NCBI RefSeq assembly: GCF_018598585.1
Contig: NZ_JAHESD010000004.1
Coordinates: forward strand, 124,001-188,000
Reading direction: 5' to 3'
From: Chryseosolibacter indicum
Lineage (GTDB): Bacteria > Bacteroidota > Bacteroidia > Cytophagales > Cyclobacteriaceae
Length of the DNA: 64,000 nt
Positions 35,101 through 43,334 of the stretch are shown here, in pieces (position 1 is the stretch's first letter; each line of letters opens with the position of its first letter). Below the pieces are notes generated by a model. That model searched no databases. It was given only the letters and a program-made list of their open reading frames with translations, and had not been told where the DNA came from. Position numbers and translations under genes: made by a program.

Positions 35101-36835
35101 TAGCTCCGGCATTTATTATGAAATTTCTTCCTATTGTTAAATTTAAATTATTGGGATTGAAAACAGGATTATTTGCGCCGTCAATGATGAAATCATTTTG
35201 GATCACCAAAGGCTGTGCTGAATTTTGTGCGCCAGATAAACTGCCAATATTGTTTATCGTTACAGTAGTAGGTGTAACACTTGCATCTCTTGTGATGCTA
35301 AAATTCCATAAAGGTGCTGTCGAAAGCATATTATAGGCAGCGGAAGTACCTGAAAGAATAACATTAATTGCTCCTCCTGTAATATTATAATTTGAGGGAT
35401 TGCACCCAATGTGTAATATGCCAGTTGAATTTTGGGAGTTCTTTATGTTAATAGTTCCACCTGACATAATAAAAACCTGTTCAGGATAAGGAAGAGAGAA
35501 CCTGGAATAGCTCGCGTCAGAGCCAGTGGTACCAATTGAGTTGAAAACACCTCCTGTCATAATAAAAGAACCGCGATGAGTAGTTGCAGTACTTGAAGGT
35601 CTGAATTTTTCGGTAGTGAAAGTACCGCCCTCAATCATATATTGTCCTTCCTCCCGTATTACGCTTCCCTCGCCCCCTATAGTTGTAAAGCTTCCATTGG
35701 TTATTCTAAACTTCCCGTACACAACTAACGCAGACCCGTTGGAATTAACAGTAGCACCATCAACCCAAAGCATGGGACTTAGTGTCGTAGAGCCGAGATC
35801 GTAGTTAGGACTGCCATTACCATATAACCGGGGGATATCAATGTTACTTCCTAATTTTAATGTTCCTCTTAAAATGTTAATGAGTTTATCTCTAAAGTAA
35901 AAATTAAGATTTGCCGTGTTGTTTGATGTAACGGAAAGGATGTTAGTTGAATTAAGTCCTTTATCAACAGTTAATGTATAGAGATTAGTAATTCCATTGC
36001 AAGTAAAAAAATTATCTGTTGCTCCGGTGAATGATAACGATGCAGCCCCCGTGTTGGTCGCATCTGTTGGAATGTATTGCGTGTCGTTACTTAATCTTAC
36101 AGATCCATTATTAGTGAAATTGCCATAGATAGTGATCTTATGTACCGCATTAAATGATCCTACTCCCAAAGTTGTGTTTGCTCCAATGGATACATTTCCA
36201 TTTACTATAGTATTGATAACATTTGTGGCCTGGGTACCTAGTTTTACAGTTAAAGTACCGGCTCCTGTTCTTCTTGTTATTAGATTTCCAAATACAGTTA
36301 AATTATATGCAGTCGCATTGGATAAATTAATAGTTTGATTTACACCAGTTGAATTTGAAAAGGTAAGATTAGGATAGTTAGTGGAAACTGGAAGTGATCC
36401 TGTAAAGTCATAAAATTCTACGGTTGCACCTGTAGCAAAATTTGATAGAAAACTGTTAGTTGTAATTGTAGGAAAGTAACCTCCTTTAATTTTTAAAGTT
36501 CCTGATCCCGAAAGGTTATTAATTGTAGGAAACGTGAAGGTTGAAAGGTCAAGAGTTCCACCATTGTTAATGTTAATTGTTAATCCTAAGGTCGTAACGT
36601 TTGAGTTTAAAGTTACTGTAAAGCCATTAAGAATAGTAACTATATCATTATTGCCAGGAATGGTGCTACCGGTAAGGGTTACGCCAGTAGGGTCCGTAGT
36701 CCAGGTATTTGCATCATTCCAAAATCCATTGGCTCCGCTACCTGTATAAGTGTAAAGTGCCAGAGCTTTTGATTGAACCGAATTCAATATAAAACACAAT
36801 AGTAGGGGTATACTATATGTTAATTGTTTAAGCAT
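29171..36835 (-). CDS. Giant (2554-residue) adhesin-like secreted protein with T9SS sorting domain
   Basis: A signal peptide (about residues 1-25) is followed by three very long modules that start with related sequence near residues 30 (NGFWNDANTWTTDP), 908 (DGNWNDVNPATTPW) and 1805 (SGNWESDATWDIDP). Modules 1 and 2 close with a YYWKV/YYWHV...LxGDYTAG block (near 818 and 1718). The interior is Asn/Gly/Thr/Ser-rich with short strand repeats such as LTLxxGNI, NxxISG and TFNGxxxQ, as in a right-handed beta-helix. The C terminus has a fibronectin-like segment (ALPITLYSFEAILKNSFVALHW) and a type A Por sorting domain (LLTVYPNPSYN, ending ETRKVIIY). It is probably a cell-surface adhesin. Confidence 0.85.
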   Translation of the reverse strand: MLKQLTYSIPLLLCFILNSVQSKALALYTYTGSGANGFWNDANTWTTDPTGVTLTGSTIPGNNDIVTILNGFTVTLNSNVTTLGLTININNGGTLDLSTFTFPTINNLSGSGTLKIKGGYFPTITTNSFLSNFATGATVEFYDFTGSLPVSTNYPNLTFSNSTGVNQTINLSNATAYNLTVFGNLITRRTGAGTLTVKLGTQATNVINTIVNGNVSIGANTTLGVGSFNAVHKITIYGNFTNNGSVRLSNDTQYIPTDATNTGAASLSFTGATDNFFTCNGITNLYTLTVDKGLNSTNILSVTSNNTANLNFYFRDKLINILRGTLKLGSNIDIPRLYGNGSPNYDLGSTTLSPMLWVDGATVNSNGSALVVYGKFRITNGSFTTIGGEGSVIREEGQYMIEGGTFTTEKFRPSSTATTHRGSFIMTGGVFNSIGTTGSDASYSRFSLPYPEQVFIMSGGTINIKNSQNSTGILHIGCNPSNYNITGGAINVILSGTSAAYNMLSTAPLWNFSITRDASVTPTTVTINNIGSLSGAQNSAQPLVIQNDFIIDGANNPVFNPNNLNLTIGRNFIINAGATYTPGTNTTIFNGTADQSFSNSGTITSGLNNLSVNKLSGTLTLGGSATTYLVRQNLTLSQGILNDGGKTLQVNGNIHNEAVHSGTGNITLNGPSTQVISGNGSGTFGNVVLNNANIPGARLTADIAISGTLTLAGIGNSLFDIESYQLWLTSPSATALTTSGSGFTSSKMIRTLGLQSDKGLKKTFGNLSAFTYHFGSGSDYTPATIQLTSVPTGYGSVAIKPVNSRHPFVVASNTRNLLYYWKVVSSGFTGFVSANHEYQYQASKVSPGNDDVNYIPARYNNTTWTEINDLAKVNEASKLILFTNVNYLDGDFTAGIPAAFDIVRIFYSIRDGNWNDVNPATTPWSTQSHTGTPATVYPSASDQVIIGDGATFNHYIAITNNNQLSGGLEINSGSTLDIGTSTGHNFGRLENIQISGSGLMRISSATPLAEFPAGDFGLFIRQTGGTVEYYTTGSQNFNIPTNSISPTNLPLITYRNLILKPSSGTSITMPNQDMLIFETISIQGTSPTAIARLNSIAETTLTVNGNIHVQSGNLEYENETAQTVSVDGNVTINTNAIFDVLPSGTPVNNTLIIKGNLINNGVFDMSVTGSRYCNTTFTGTANTSITGTGSITDFNILTISKGSSQTPILNVNAAAFSLSGGGLPLILSSGTFRLTSNQTVTIANGGIFNIPSTSRLSANGGILQLTGGNGIDMRLAGTLEVLNGAIHVGTTSNDNSIEYAATGSPTINISGGALTVKSQIRRSTASTQGGLLYNQSGGIVTVADKSAISTTRGVFEILNPGSSFTLTNGTLRILRGSGSTSISDLYLFPSSYNVTGGTLEIGTTETLQAVDINTIVPLYNLTVNGTNNIARLEFNPLTLLGTLNISATNVFNANTLNVNISGNFINSNTDNLAGVSAGGFRAGAGTQTTTFNGSTSHQTISGVSGNLTNFSNLIISNTFSGGIVSLLNSTNLRVSGTLTLANGILAGEENTITTLGTVSNSSTHTSTGVGSIILAGSANQLITGNGNGKFGNLTLNNASGASFGANQEVTGILTFANGSLFIGQYGLNISNTSLTAINNASPTRYIITSGLLSNAGVSKAFAPSVTNGNFVFPIGVGGKYTPANYTLTTGVVGGTITVTPVNSKHPSATGSGTAYINYYWHVTHSVIVLNSLVHRYTYVAADEQGTVTDYRDARFKGGAWTIGVTSGNPNTTTRVITFTNTDLAGDYTAGEATAFVNPTTYTSIVSGNWESDATWDIDPPGTNLGPPQGSFVVISQTHTVTMTNNAKRMATLEVRGRLHLGNTTGHDFGIITTSGTGERTIQIQSSTFPSGDFSSFTAQNGGTIEYNGTVILPTQNIYNNLSFSGSGAKTLPNADLTINGNITISAGTVSSTVNNRSIVMINPNGDFTNQSIFTSGSGAIIIGRNLINSGSGASFTAGNGDFGLLINGSLINNSNGTFIAGADSIGIRGNFNNSATFSGGIGAIRVNGNFNNTAGTYTGSTGKLNISGSLTNNANYNAGSGATTIKGSFINSGSSALYQANGNTMNIFGNFTNNSGAVFNANSSSILLSGSWNNSSTFNAGSGTVAFINSLPQTISGSTTFFNIAKTNGGPLTLNNSINANGTLTLTSGNIITANNTISLTNTSIQPVTGNSSSFIDGKLSISFPNTALSSRTFPLGKGTSYRPITIFQGSSSTSPVVRAETINSAPTGSFPATIERLSEARYYAVDLISGILNSPTLEISFNTNPPTDENITVPGNVHILRSVSPGGPWVDAGGSGVFSPSAPSGYATSDITSLANPTYFTLGYQNAALPITLYSFEAILKNSFVALHWITLQEINNATFFIERSENGKTFEPIGTVDGAGNSKELRHYNHTDTNPLLGISYYRLKQTDFDGNYTYSKVVKVFYEGDGSLLTVYPNPSYNVTDIRIKASDKKTNYTKLVITSTTGKVYYSGYVDFSTEIQLKDLKLNYGLSSGTYIISVFSENLKETRKVIIY

Positions 36836-37105
36836 TTTGTATAAAACTAGATGATAGGCTTTCTGAGCATTTTTCTAACCAGAAAATGACATTTACTTCT
36901 ACACGCCTTCAACTAATTTTTACCGTGGCAAATGTGGACCTGGTCAAAGGGTAAAAATACAACTATTGCAGCAGTTTAGTCGCTAGTACCTACGGATAAA
37001 TACTTAGCTATATTGTCGTAAATATTACTTTAGTAAATTAAAACCGTTATCAAATAAAACAATTAACCCTAGTTGGGAAAGCGCATCCCATTTTGATAAT
37101 ACTTT

Positions 37106-37549
37106 CTAAAATCTACGAAGAATAACCACACCTGCAACAATAAGGATAATTCCAACTAACCTCCATAGGCTAAAGCTGTGTGCTTCTGCTACAAGTATAT
37201 TCGTATGATCGAGCAATACAGATATAACCATTTGTCCTGTTACAATTAACCCAAATGTTAAAGCAGGGCCGATTTTAGGAAATACAATAACTATAGCAGT
37301 AACATAGAAGGCTCCAAGAATTCCACCTAGCCAAATATGAAATGGAGCGGTTTTAATTCCGGCCCAGGTAACGTGTTGTTTTGTAACTACTACATAAAGG
37401 GCTAGTGCAATTGTGCCGATAACAAATGAAATCAAAGAAGCATATACGGGATTTTCTATTGTCTTTCCCAGTCGGGTGTTTAATCCTGCTTGTATGGGTA
37501 GGAGTGCTCCCGCCGCCAGTGCAACAATGATCCAGATATAATTATTCAT
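37106..37549 (-). CDS. DMT-family transporter (YdcZ/DUF606 type)
   Basis: A 147-residue inner-membrane protein with five hydrophobic helices. The N-terminal block ALAAGALLPIQAGLNTRLG, followed by NPVYASLISF and GGILGAFYVTAIVI, is the hallmark of the YdcZ half-size drug/metabolite transporters, and it ends GIILIVAGVVILRRF. The family functions as dimers and the substrate is unknown. It has no obvious operon partner. The response regulator gene ends 45 bases upstream on the same strand. Confidence 0.85.
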   Translation of the reverse strand: MNNYIWIIVALAAGALLPIQAGLNTRLGKTIENPVYASLISFVIGTIALALYVVVTKQHVTWAGIKTAPFHIWLGGILGAFYVTAIVIVFPKIGPALTFGLIVTGQMVISVLLDHTNILVAEAHSFSLWRLVGIILIVAGVVILRRF

Positions 37550-37593
37550 GTTTCAAGAAGGAAGTGTTATGTTATAAGTTGGGGGGGTGCCTA

Positions 37594-37986
37594 TTACTGA
37601 TCATCCTTGTTGCCCGCGTTAACAATTAAATCTAAAGCTCTGCCAAGTAAATTGAAACTTGTTGGCTTAATCAAAATTTCATTGGCTCCCAAAGCAATAC
37701 ATTCATCCCTGTCAGCAGGACTCATAACACCTGTGTACATAATAATAGTAGCCTTGTGAATATCTTCAAGCGTTTTAATGCTCTTCAAACACTCGATACC
37801 ACTTACGCCATTGATATGCATATCAATGAAAATGAATTGAGGAATAGCCTTGGTATTTGATAAAAGTGTGATTGCAGATTGGCAGGAGGACGCTGTTAAG
37901 CAATTAAAAGTAGGTGCAACAATTTGCAGTGCTTCGCAAAACAGTTCTTTATCCTCGTCATCATCATCAATAATCAGCACGTTCAT
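37594..37986 (-). CDS. Single-domain response regulator
   Basis: A 130-residue receiver domain with no output domain. The acidic pocket is IIDDDDED at residues 5-12, the phospho-acceptor is D55 (FIFIDMHING), the conserved Thr/Ser is in MYTG, and the Lys is in LIKPTS. Such stand-alone receivers in Bacteroidota relay phosphate from histidine kinases. No kinase is adjacent. Confidence 0.88.
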   Translation of the reverse strand: MNVLIIDDDDEDKELFCEALQIVAPTFNCLTASSCQSAITLLSNTKAIPQFIFIDMHINGVSGIECLKSIKTLEDIHKATIIMYTGVMSPADRDECIALGANEILIKPTSFNLLGRALDLIVNAGNKDDQ

Positions 37987-38236
37987 AGTTCTATTTAATT
38001 ATTTATAAAAATATAGATGATGTTCAATTAAAATACTATTTGTTGAATTTTACGTTTAAATATTATCCAAAATGAAAGAAAATTTTTAAATGAAAAAACA
38101 GGAAAAATCCTGGTTGCTGTTTTACGGTAATCCTGAAAGATAACAAGCAGATTATTAATATCAGCATTTCTATGCTGATTGTCCGATTAGCATTATGTAT
38201 TTTAAGCGGAGAATGTTTAGTTAAACAAAAGTTGTC

Positions 38237-38728
38237 CTACGCGTTAATTTGCTCGCTTACTTTTTCTTTATAGATAACTGTAAGTTCGCCGTCTGCTTCT
38301 AGAATAATGGTATCTATCTCCCTTAAGTTAAGGACGCCTTTTAATCTTAAAGATTTTATAATATCCTCTTCGGACAAATCATTCTTCAGTATAGCACCTT
38401 TAAGGAACTTGCCGTTATGAAATATGAGATAGGATTTGGAGTAAACATTAGCTTTTCGATTGATGTGCATTAACATAAGATAGCAAGAGCCGATATGCAT
38501 CACCACACTCAGTATAAAGAAAAAGTATCGATAAGATAGAGAAACCTCTTTGTTGTATATGACGAAAAACACGATAAACCCTAACAGAATATTAACGATG
38601 ATTTCATGAGTCTGAAGCCTGTTTCTTACGTTACTTGATAAGGTGGACGAATACCATTTGATGTAGACAAATAATCCAACAACGGCGACTAACAATATGA
38701 GATTGGATACGAAGTCTAGAACTTCCAT
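38237..38728 (-). CDS. DUF421/YetF-like membrane protein
   Basis: A 163-residue protein with three hydrophobic helices (about residues 6-23, 43-61 and 66-88) and a C-terminal cytosolic domain (YLIFHNGKFLKGAILKNDLSEEDIIKSLRLKGVLNLREIDTI, ending with LEADGELTVIYK). The C-terminal half matches the YetF/DUF421 cytosolic domain well, while the membrane half is less clear. Function is unknown. The 250 bases between it and the response regulator gene contain only small hairpins (for example ATCAGCAT/ATGCTGAT at 38160-38179). Confidence 0.72.
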   Translation of the reverse strand: MEVLDFVSNLILLVAVVGLFVYIKWYSSTLSSNVRNRLQTHEIIVNILLGFIVFFVIYNKEVSLSYRYFFFILSVVMHIGSCYLMLMHINRKANVYSKSYLIFHNGKFLKGAILKNDLSEEDIIKSLRLKGVLNLREIDTIILEADGELTVIYKEKVSEQINA

Positions 38729-38895
38729 ATATGCAATTTTTAATTTTGTTATTAACGAATAGTAGTAGGAAGGGGGTGGACGCCACTTTCCCGGCTATGG
38801 GATAATAAAAAAGTATACCAGAAGTAATCACTGTCAATGTCTTTCAAATAATATCTTCACAATCTGAGGCTTAATAGTTGCGACAGATTTTAACA

Positions 38896-38926
38896 TTTGA
38901 ATTATAGCCGATTTCCTATAGCTTTC
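38896..38926 (+). promoter_or_regulatory. Predicted promoter of the GH97 gene
   Basis: TTTG at 38896-38899 and TAGCTTTC at 38919-38926 (one mismatch to TAnnTTTG) are separated by 19 bases, 29 bases ahead of the start codon. Confidence 0.5.
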
Positions 38927-38955
38927 CTTCCGATTACTTAAAACCAAAAACATTA

Positions 38956-40938
38956 ATGAAAGTCCTGATTTTATTTTTTGTTCTTCTATCCTTTAGCAGC
39001 ATTGCTCAAACAGAGCAGGTGCTAAAGTCTCCCGACGGTAAAATAGCAATAACTGTTAGTCTTGGAGATCAGATTTTGTATACCGTTAAACATGAGAACG
39101 ATGTCATTATAGCGGCTTCACCAATTTCTATGAAGCTTTCAACAGGGGAAACTTTAGGAAGCAAGCCTAAACTTTCGGCTGCAAAGAGAAGCAAGACAGA
39201 CCAGGCAATAGAAGCATCGCTTTACAAGCGAAAAAAGATTCAGGACTCCTACAATGAATTGAAATTGACCTTCAAAGGCGATTACGGTATTATTTTCCGG
39301 GCTTATAACGATGGTGCGGCATATCGGTTTACCACCTCCAAAAAGAAAGACTTTAATGTTGTTGAGGAGCAGGCGGCCTTTTCCTTTTCATCAGACTATA
39401 CTGCGCTAGTACCTTATGTAAAAGATTCAAAGCCTACATACGAAGAGCAGTTCTGGAATTCATTTGAGAACACATATACATCAACAAAACTCTCCGCTAT
39501 TGATTCAAAGAGGTTAATATTCCTACCCTTACTGGTAGATGTGGCTGGAAAAAAAGTATGTATTACAGAAGCAGACCTTGAAGAATATCCAGGGATGTAC
39601 CTGGTTAATAAAGATGGATCTCAAAAGTTAACCGGTGTCTTTGCTCCTTATCCTAAAACTGTAGAGCAGGGCGGACATAATAAACTTCAATTATTGGTTA
39701 AAGAACGTGAGAATTTTATTGCAAAGGTTAAAGGGACACGGGCTTTCCCCTGGAGAGTAATGGTGATAGCGGCTGAAGATAGGAATTTAGCAGATAGCGA
39801 TATAATTTACAAACTTGCCGCTCCTTCGCGTGTTGCGGATGCAGGTTGGATAAAGCCCGGGAAGGTTGCATGGGATTGGTGGAATGATTGGAATATATAC
39901 GGTGTCGATTTTAAAGCCGGCATTAACAACGATACTTATAAATACTATATAGATTTTGCTTCTGCGAACAACATCGAATATGTTATTCTTGATGAAGGGT
40001 GGGCCGTAAATCTTCAGGCCGATCTCATGCAGGTCGTCCCCGAAATTAATGTAAAGGAGTTGGTAGATTATGGTAAGCAAAAAAATGTCGGAATTATTCT
40101 TTGGGCTGGATATTATGCCTTTGATAGAGATATGGAAAAGGTTTGTAAACACTACAGCGAGATGGGGGTAAAAGGCTTCAAGGTAGATTTTATGGATCGA
40201 GACGATCAGGAGGTTGTTAATTTCTATTATCGTGCTGCGGAGATGGGAGCTAAATATAAAATGCTTATTGACTTCCATGGTGCATTTAAACCAACAGGCT
40301 TGCAACGAACTTATCCTAACGTAATTAATTTTGAAGGAGTACATGGTCTTGAACAATTGAAGTGGGGCGCTCCATCTATTGACATGGTAGAATATGACGT
40401 AACGATTCCCTTTATAAGGATGGTAGCAGGACCGATGGACTACACACAAGGTGCGATGCGCAATGCGACAAAACATAGCTATAGACCCGTGAACTCAGAT
40501 CCAATGAGTCAGGGAACCCGTTGCCACCAGCTAGCTGAATATGTGATTTTCGAATCGCCGCTTAATATGCTTTGTGATAACCCTTCCAATTACATGCGTG
40601 AACCGGAATGTACGAAGTTTATAGCAAGCGTGCCTACGACCTGGGATGATACCCGGGCACTGGATGGAAGAGTAGGAGAGTTTGTGGCAATCGCCAGGCA
40701 AAAAGGTAATGATTGGTATGTCGGAGCAATAACAGATTGGAACGCGCGTGAGTTAACCCTTGATCTCTCGTTCTTGCCCAATGGTAATTATAACGTAGAG
40801 CTTTTCAAAGATGGTGTAAATGCTCATCGTGCAGCAAGAGACTTTAAGCAGGAAACAATTACGCTTGATCAAAGCAAGAAGATAAAAGTGTCGTTAGCGC
40901 CAGGTGGTGGTTTTGTTGCCAAGATTTCGGTGAAATAG
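38956..40938 (+). CDS. Glycoside hydrolase family 97 (retaining, alpha-galactosidase-like)
   Basis: A 660-residue secreted enzyme with a signal peptide (ending SSIAQ). An N-terminal beta-super-sandwich (about 20-280) is followed by a TIM barrel (about 290-560, from KVAWDWWNDW) and a C-terminal beta domain. The GFKVDFMDRDD segment puts an Asp at residue 411, matching the catalytic nucleophile of the retaining GH97 enzymes (D415 in the Bacteroides alpha-galactosidase), whereas the inverting SusB group uses Glu bases. It therefore probably releases alpha-galactose or a similar alpha-linked sugar such as arabinopyranose from hemicellulose. It is convergent with the GH67 gene. Confidence 0.88.
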   Translation: MKVLILFFVLLSFSSIAQTEQVLKSPDGKIAITVSLGDQILYTVKHENDVIIAASPISMKLSTGETLGSKPKLSAAKRSKTDQAIEASLYKRKKIQDSYNELKLTFKGDYGIIFRAYNDGAAYRFTTSKKKDFNVVEEQAAFSFSSDYTALVPYVKDSKPTYEEQFWNSFENTYTSTKLSAIDSKRLIFLPLLVDVAGKKVCITEADLEEYPGMYLVNKDGSQKLTGVFAPYPKTVEQGGHNKLQLLVKERENFIAKVKGTRAFPWRVMVIAAEDRNLADSDIIYKLAAPSRVADAGWIKPGKVAWDWWNDWNIYGVDFKAGINNDTYKYYIDFASANNIEYVILDEGWAVNLQADLMQVVPEINVKELVDYGKQKNVGIILWAGYYAFDRDMEKVCKHYSEMGVKGFKVDFMDRDDQEVVNFYYRAAEMGAKYKMLIDFHGAFKPTGLQRTYPNVINFEGVHGLEQLKWGAPSIDMVEYDVTIPFIRMVAGPMDYTQGAMRNATKHSYRPVNSDPMSQGTRCHQLAEYVIFESPLNMLCDNPSNYMREPECTKFIASVPTTWDDTRALDGRVGEFVAIARQKGNDWYVGAITDWNARELTLDLSFLPNGNYNVELFKDGVNAHRAARDFKQETITLDQSKKIKVSLAPGGGFVAKISVK

Positions 40939-40966
40939 AAATATGGTTTCATCTATGGAAATAATA

Positions 40967-40999
40967 GATCCCGGTCTGACTAGTCCGGGATCTTTTCTT
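40967..40999 (+). terminator. Rho-independent terminator after GH97
   Basis: An 8-bp stem (GATCCCGG/CCGGGATC, 40967-40974 with 40985-40992) is followed by TTTTC TTTTT. Confidence 0.85.
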
Positions 41000-41075
41000 T
41001 TTCAGGAGCCGTAGAGTATGTTTCCTCTTGAATTATCTTCTGGTATAGCCTGTTAAGTCACATGATGTATAACAT

Positions 41076-41118
41076 AAAGAAGCCCTGCCTTATCAAAATA
41101 AAGCAGGGCTTCTTTTAT
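41076..41118. terminator. Bidirectional terminator between GH97 and GH67
   Basis: A perfect 13-bp stem (41076-41088 with 41103-41115, AAAGAAGCCCTGC/GCAGGGCTTCTTT) serves mainly the minus-strand GH67 transcript. Confidence 0.85.
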
Positions 41119-41143
41119 CGTTCATCTCCTGAACAATTTTATT

Positions 41144-43303
41144 CTACCAATGTGGTCGTATACCAGGAGCAAAAGGAAACTCAAGGGATTCGTAATAGTG
41201 GAGTGGCTTTTCGGGTTTTGCCAGTCCTTTCGGTATTTCTTTTTTAGAGAATGATTGAAAGTATAAAACACATGAATTTCGCCACCACTCGGCTTCTTTA
41301 TGTTGAATACCCAGGAATGTCTTTACATGGCTGAAACGTTCTTCATCGATGTTAGGCCGTACAGTCTCCCATACATTTTGCATCCATTTAACAGAATCTG
41401 CTCCCTTATAATATGTATGGCATAATTCGTCCCAAAGTGACCTGCCTGATTTCATTTTATGATCCCACGATACATGATGAAACCATAATAGAAAGTTTTC
41501 AGGGCACTGCTCCAATGTCTCGAACCGATTGCGTACTGGTTGCGCATATTGCTCCAGCGCATTGCTGCCAGTAGTGGTACGGTTAAATCCGATGCCATTG
41601 GCCTCTGCCTGATGATAGTAAACCGATGTCCAATCGGCACGAGGTTTGTCTTTTATCCATGGGCCAGGGCCATAATGGTGGCTCCATCCCATAATGTGAT
41701 GCAATCCGAGAGGTGTCATATATTGCACTACAATCTCCCTCGATGCAATCATCATTTGCGTAAGCTTCTTTACGGATTGATCATCATTAGTTAATGTCAT
41801 ACGAATCCATTCATCTGCAATTGCTTCGCTGGTAAGGTTGTGGTCCCAGGCAAGTCTTCCGAAGGCGTACCAGTTTGCCTGTCCGAATATATGGCCAGTC
41901 CAATTTCGATCATTACCAATGTTAGCAACGCCTGCGATACCTGTTAATGAATGATTTTCTAATGAACCATCAATTACTTTCGCAACGGTAGATCCCTGAC
42001 CTTTTGTATAGGTATCACTATCAAGACACTCCTTAAATAGCGGAGCTAAATATACAAGGTGTGTTGCAAACCCGAGATATTCCTGCGTAATCTGGAATTC
42101 CATCATAATAGGAGTTTTAGGCAGCGCGCCAAACAACGGATGAAAAGGCTCACGAGGTTGAAAGTCGAGCGGTCCGTTTTTTACTTGTACGAGTACGTTA
42201 CTTTTGAAACCACCATCCAGGGGCTTGAACTCATTATAAGCTTGCTTTACCCGGTCTTCTGGCACTTCGTTGTCATAAACAAAAGCTCGCCACATTACTA
42301 TGCCTTTGTGAGCTTCCAGTGCTTCAGCAAGCATGTTAGCGCCATCAGCATGATTTCGCTTGTAGTTTTGTGGTCCGGGCTGACCCTCTGAATTTGCTTT
42401 TACAACAAATCCACCAAAGTCGGGCACGTACTTGTAAATCTCATCAATCTTGTTTTTCCACCAGGTGCGTACTTGTGGATCAAGTGGGTCTGCTGTTTTA
42501 AGATTGCCAATCTCTACCGGTGCACTAAAGCGTGCTGTTAAATAAACTTTTATCCCGTACGGTCTAAACATATCGGCAAGCGCTGCTACCTTTCTTAAAT
42601 ACGCTTCTGTTAATATCTGCGCATTGGCGTTAACATTGGTGAGTACTGTACCATTGATACCAATGGATGCATTTGCTCTGGCATAATCATGATATCTCGG
42701 ATCGATATAATCAGGAAGCTTGTGCCAATCCCAAATAGAAAATCCCGCGTAACCTCTTTCGACGGTTCTGTCGAGATTATCCCAATGATTTAATAGTCTA
42801 TGTTTGATCTTCGGCGACGTTGCGATATCAATGTTGTTAAGATCATGAAAGGATTGAATTAATCTGAGAAAATGAAATGAACCATAGAGTAATCCAACAT
42901 CAGTATGAGCAGCGATTACAATTACATTTTTCTTATTCAATAGTGCTGTAGTAATAACATAACCTTCCTCCGAAATGGCTTTGGTATCCGTTTTCAGGTT
43001 TATATCTTTTAAAAGGGGAGAAGGGAATCTGGCAATAATAACGCTGGCATCCCGAACGGATTTTACCAAGGGTACTCTTGAACCAAGTAATCCGGTTAGT
43101 CCATTGTCAAGCTCTTTAGAAGCAATGGCAAGGGTCGAAGAATTACCATCAATAATAAAACCTGTTACTGTTTTTTTATAAGCATTCAGTTTTGCCTGAT
43201 CTTTAATCAGATCATAACGGAGCCATAGCCTATAACCGTCCTCTGCGTAAGAAGAAATAAAAGATAGAAAAAGGATAACAATGATATTTACTCTGTTTAG
43301 CAT
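41144..43303 (-). CDS. Alpha-glucuronidase, GH67
   Basis: A 719-residue exported enzyme (signal peptide about 1-20) that removes 4-O-methyl-glucuronic acid from the non-reducing end of xylo-oligosaccharides. N-terminal alpha/beta domain about 25-150, TIM barrel about 160-480, helical C-terminal domain after that. Catalytic residues align with those known for Cellvibrio GlcA67A: E306 (KANSEGQPG, acid), D380 (NGPLDF) and E408 (ITQEYLG), the pair that activates water. It lies 31 bases downstream of the LacI regulator gene on the same strand, probably in one operon with the GH10 and LacI genes. Confidence 0.95.
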   Translation of the reverse strand: MLNRVNIIVILFLSFISSYAEDGYRLWLRYDLIKDQAKLNAYKKTVTGFIIDGNSSTLAIASKELDNGLTGLLGSRVPLVKSVRDASVIIARFPSPLLKDINLKTDTKAISEEGYVITTALLNKKNVIVIAAHTDVGLLYGSFHFLRLIQSFHDLNNIDIATSPKIKHRLLNHWDNLDRTVERGYAGFSIWDWHKLPDYIDPRYHDYARANASIGINGTVLTNVNANAQILTEAYLRKVAALADMFRPYGIKVYLTARFSAPVEIGNLKTADPLDPQVRTWWKNKIDEIYKYVPDFGGFVVKANSEGQPGPQNYKRNHADGANMLAEALEAHKGIVMWRAFVYDNEVPEDRVKQAYNEFKPLDGGFKSNVLVQVKNGPLDFQPREPFHPLFGALPKTPIMMEFQITQEYLGFATHLVYLAPLFKECLDSDTYTKGQGSTVAKVIDGSLENHSLTGIAGVANIGNDRNWTGHIFGQANWYAFGRLAWDHNLTSEAIADEWIRMTLTNDDQSVKKLTQMMIASREIVVQYMTPLGLHHIMGWSHHYGPGPWIKDKPRADWTSVYYHQAEANGIGFNRTTTGSNALEQYAQPVRNRFETLEQCPENFLLWFHHVSWDHKMKSGRSLWDELCHTYYKGADSVKWMQNVWETVRPNIDEERFSHVKTFLGIQHKEAEWWRNSCVLYFQSFSKKEIPKGLAKPEKPLHYYESLEFPFAPGIRPHW

Positions 43304-43334
43304 AAGGTAAAATAGATGTTGTGTAAAAAGCTAT

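Noticed and set aside
29171-36835. Many plus-strand frames of 60-130 codons inside the giant adhesin gene
   Set aside because: They are antisense shadows of a repetitive Asn/Thr/Gly-rich coding sequence.
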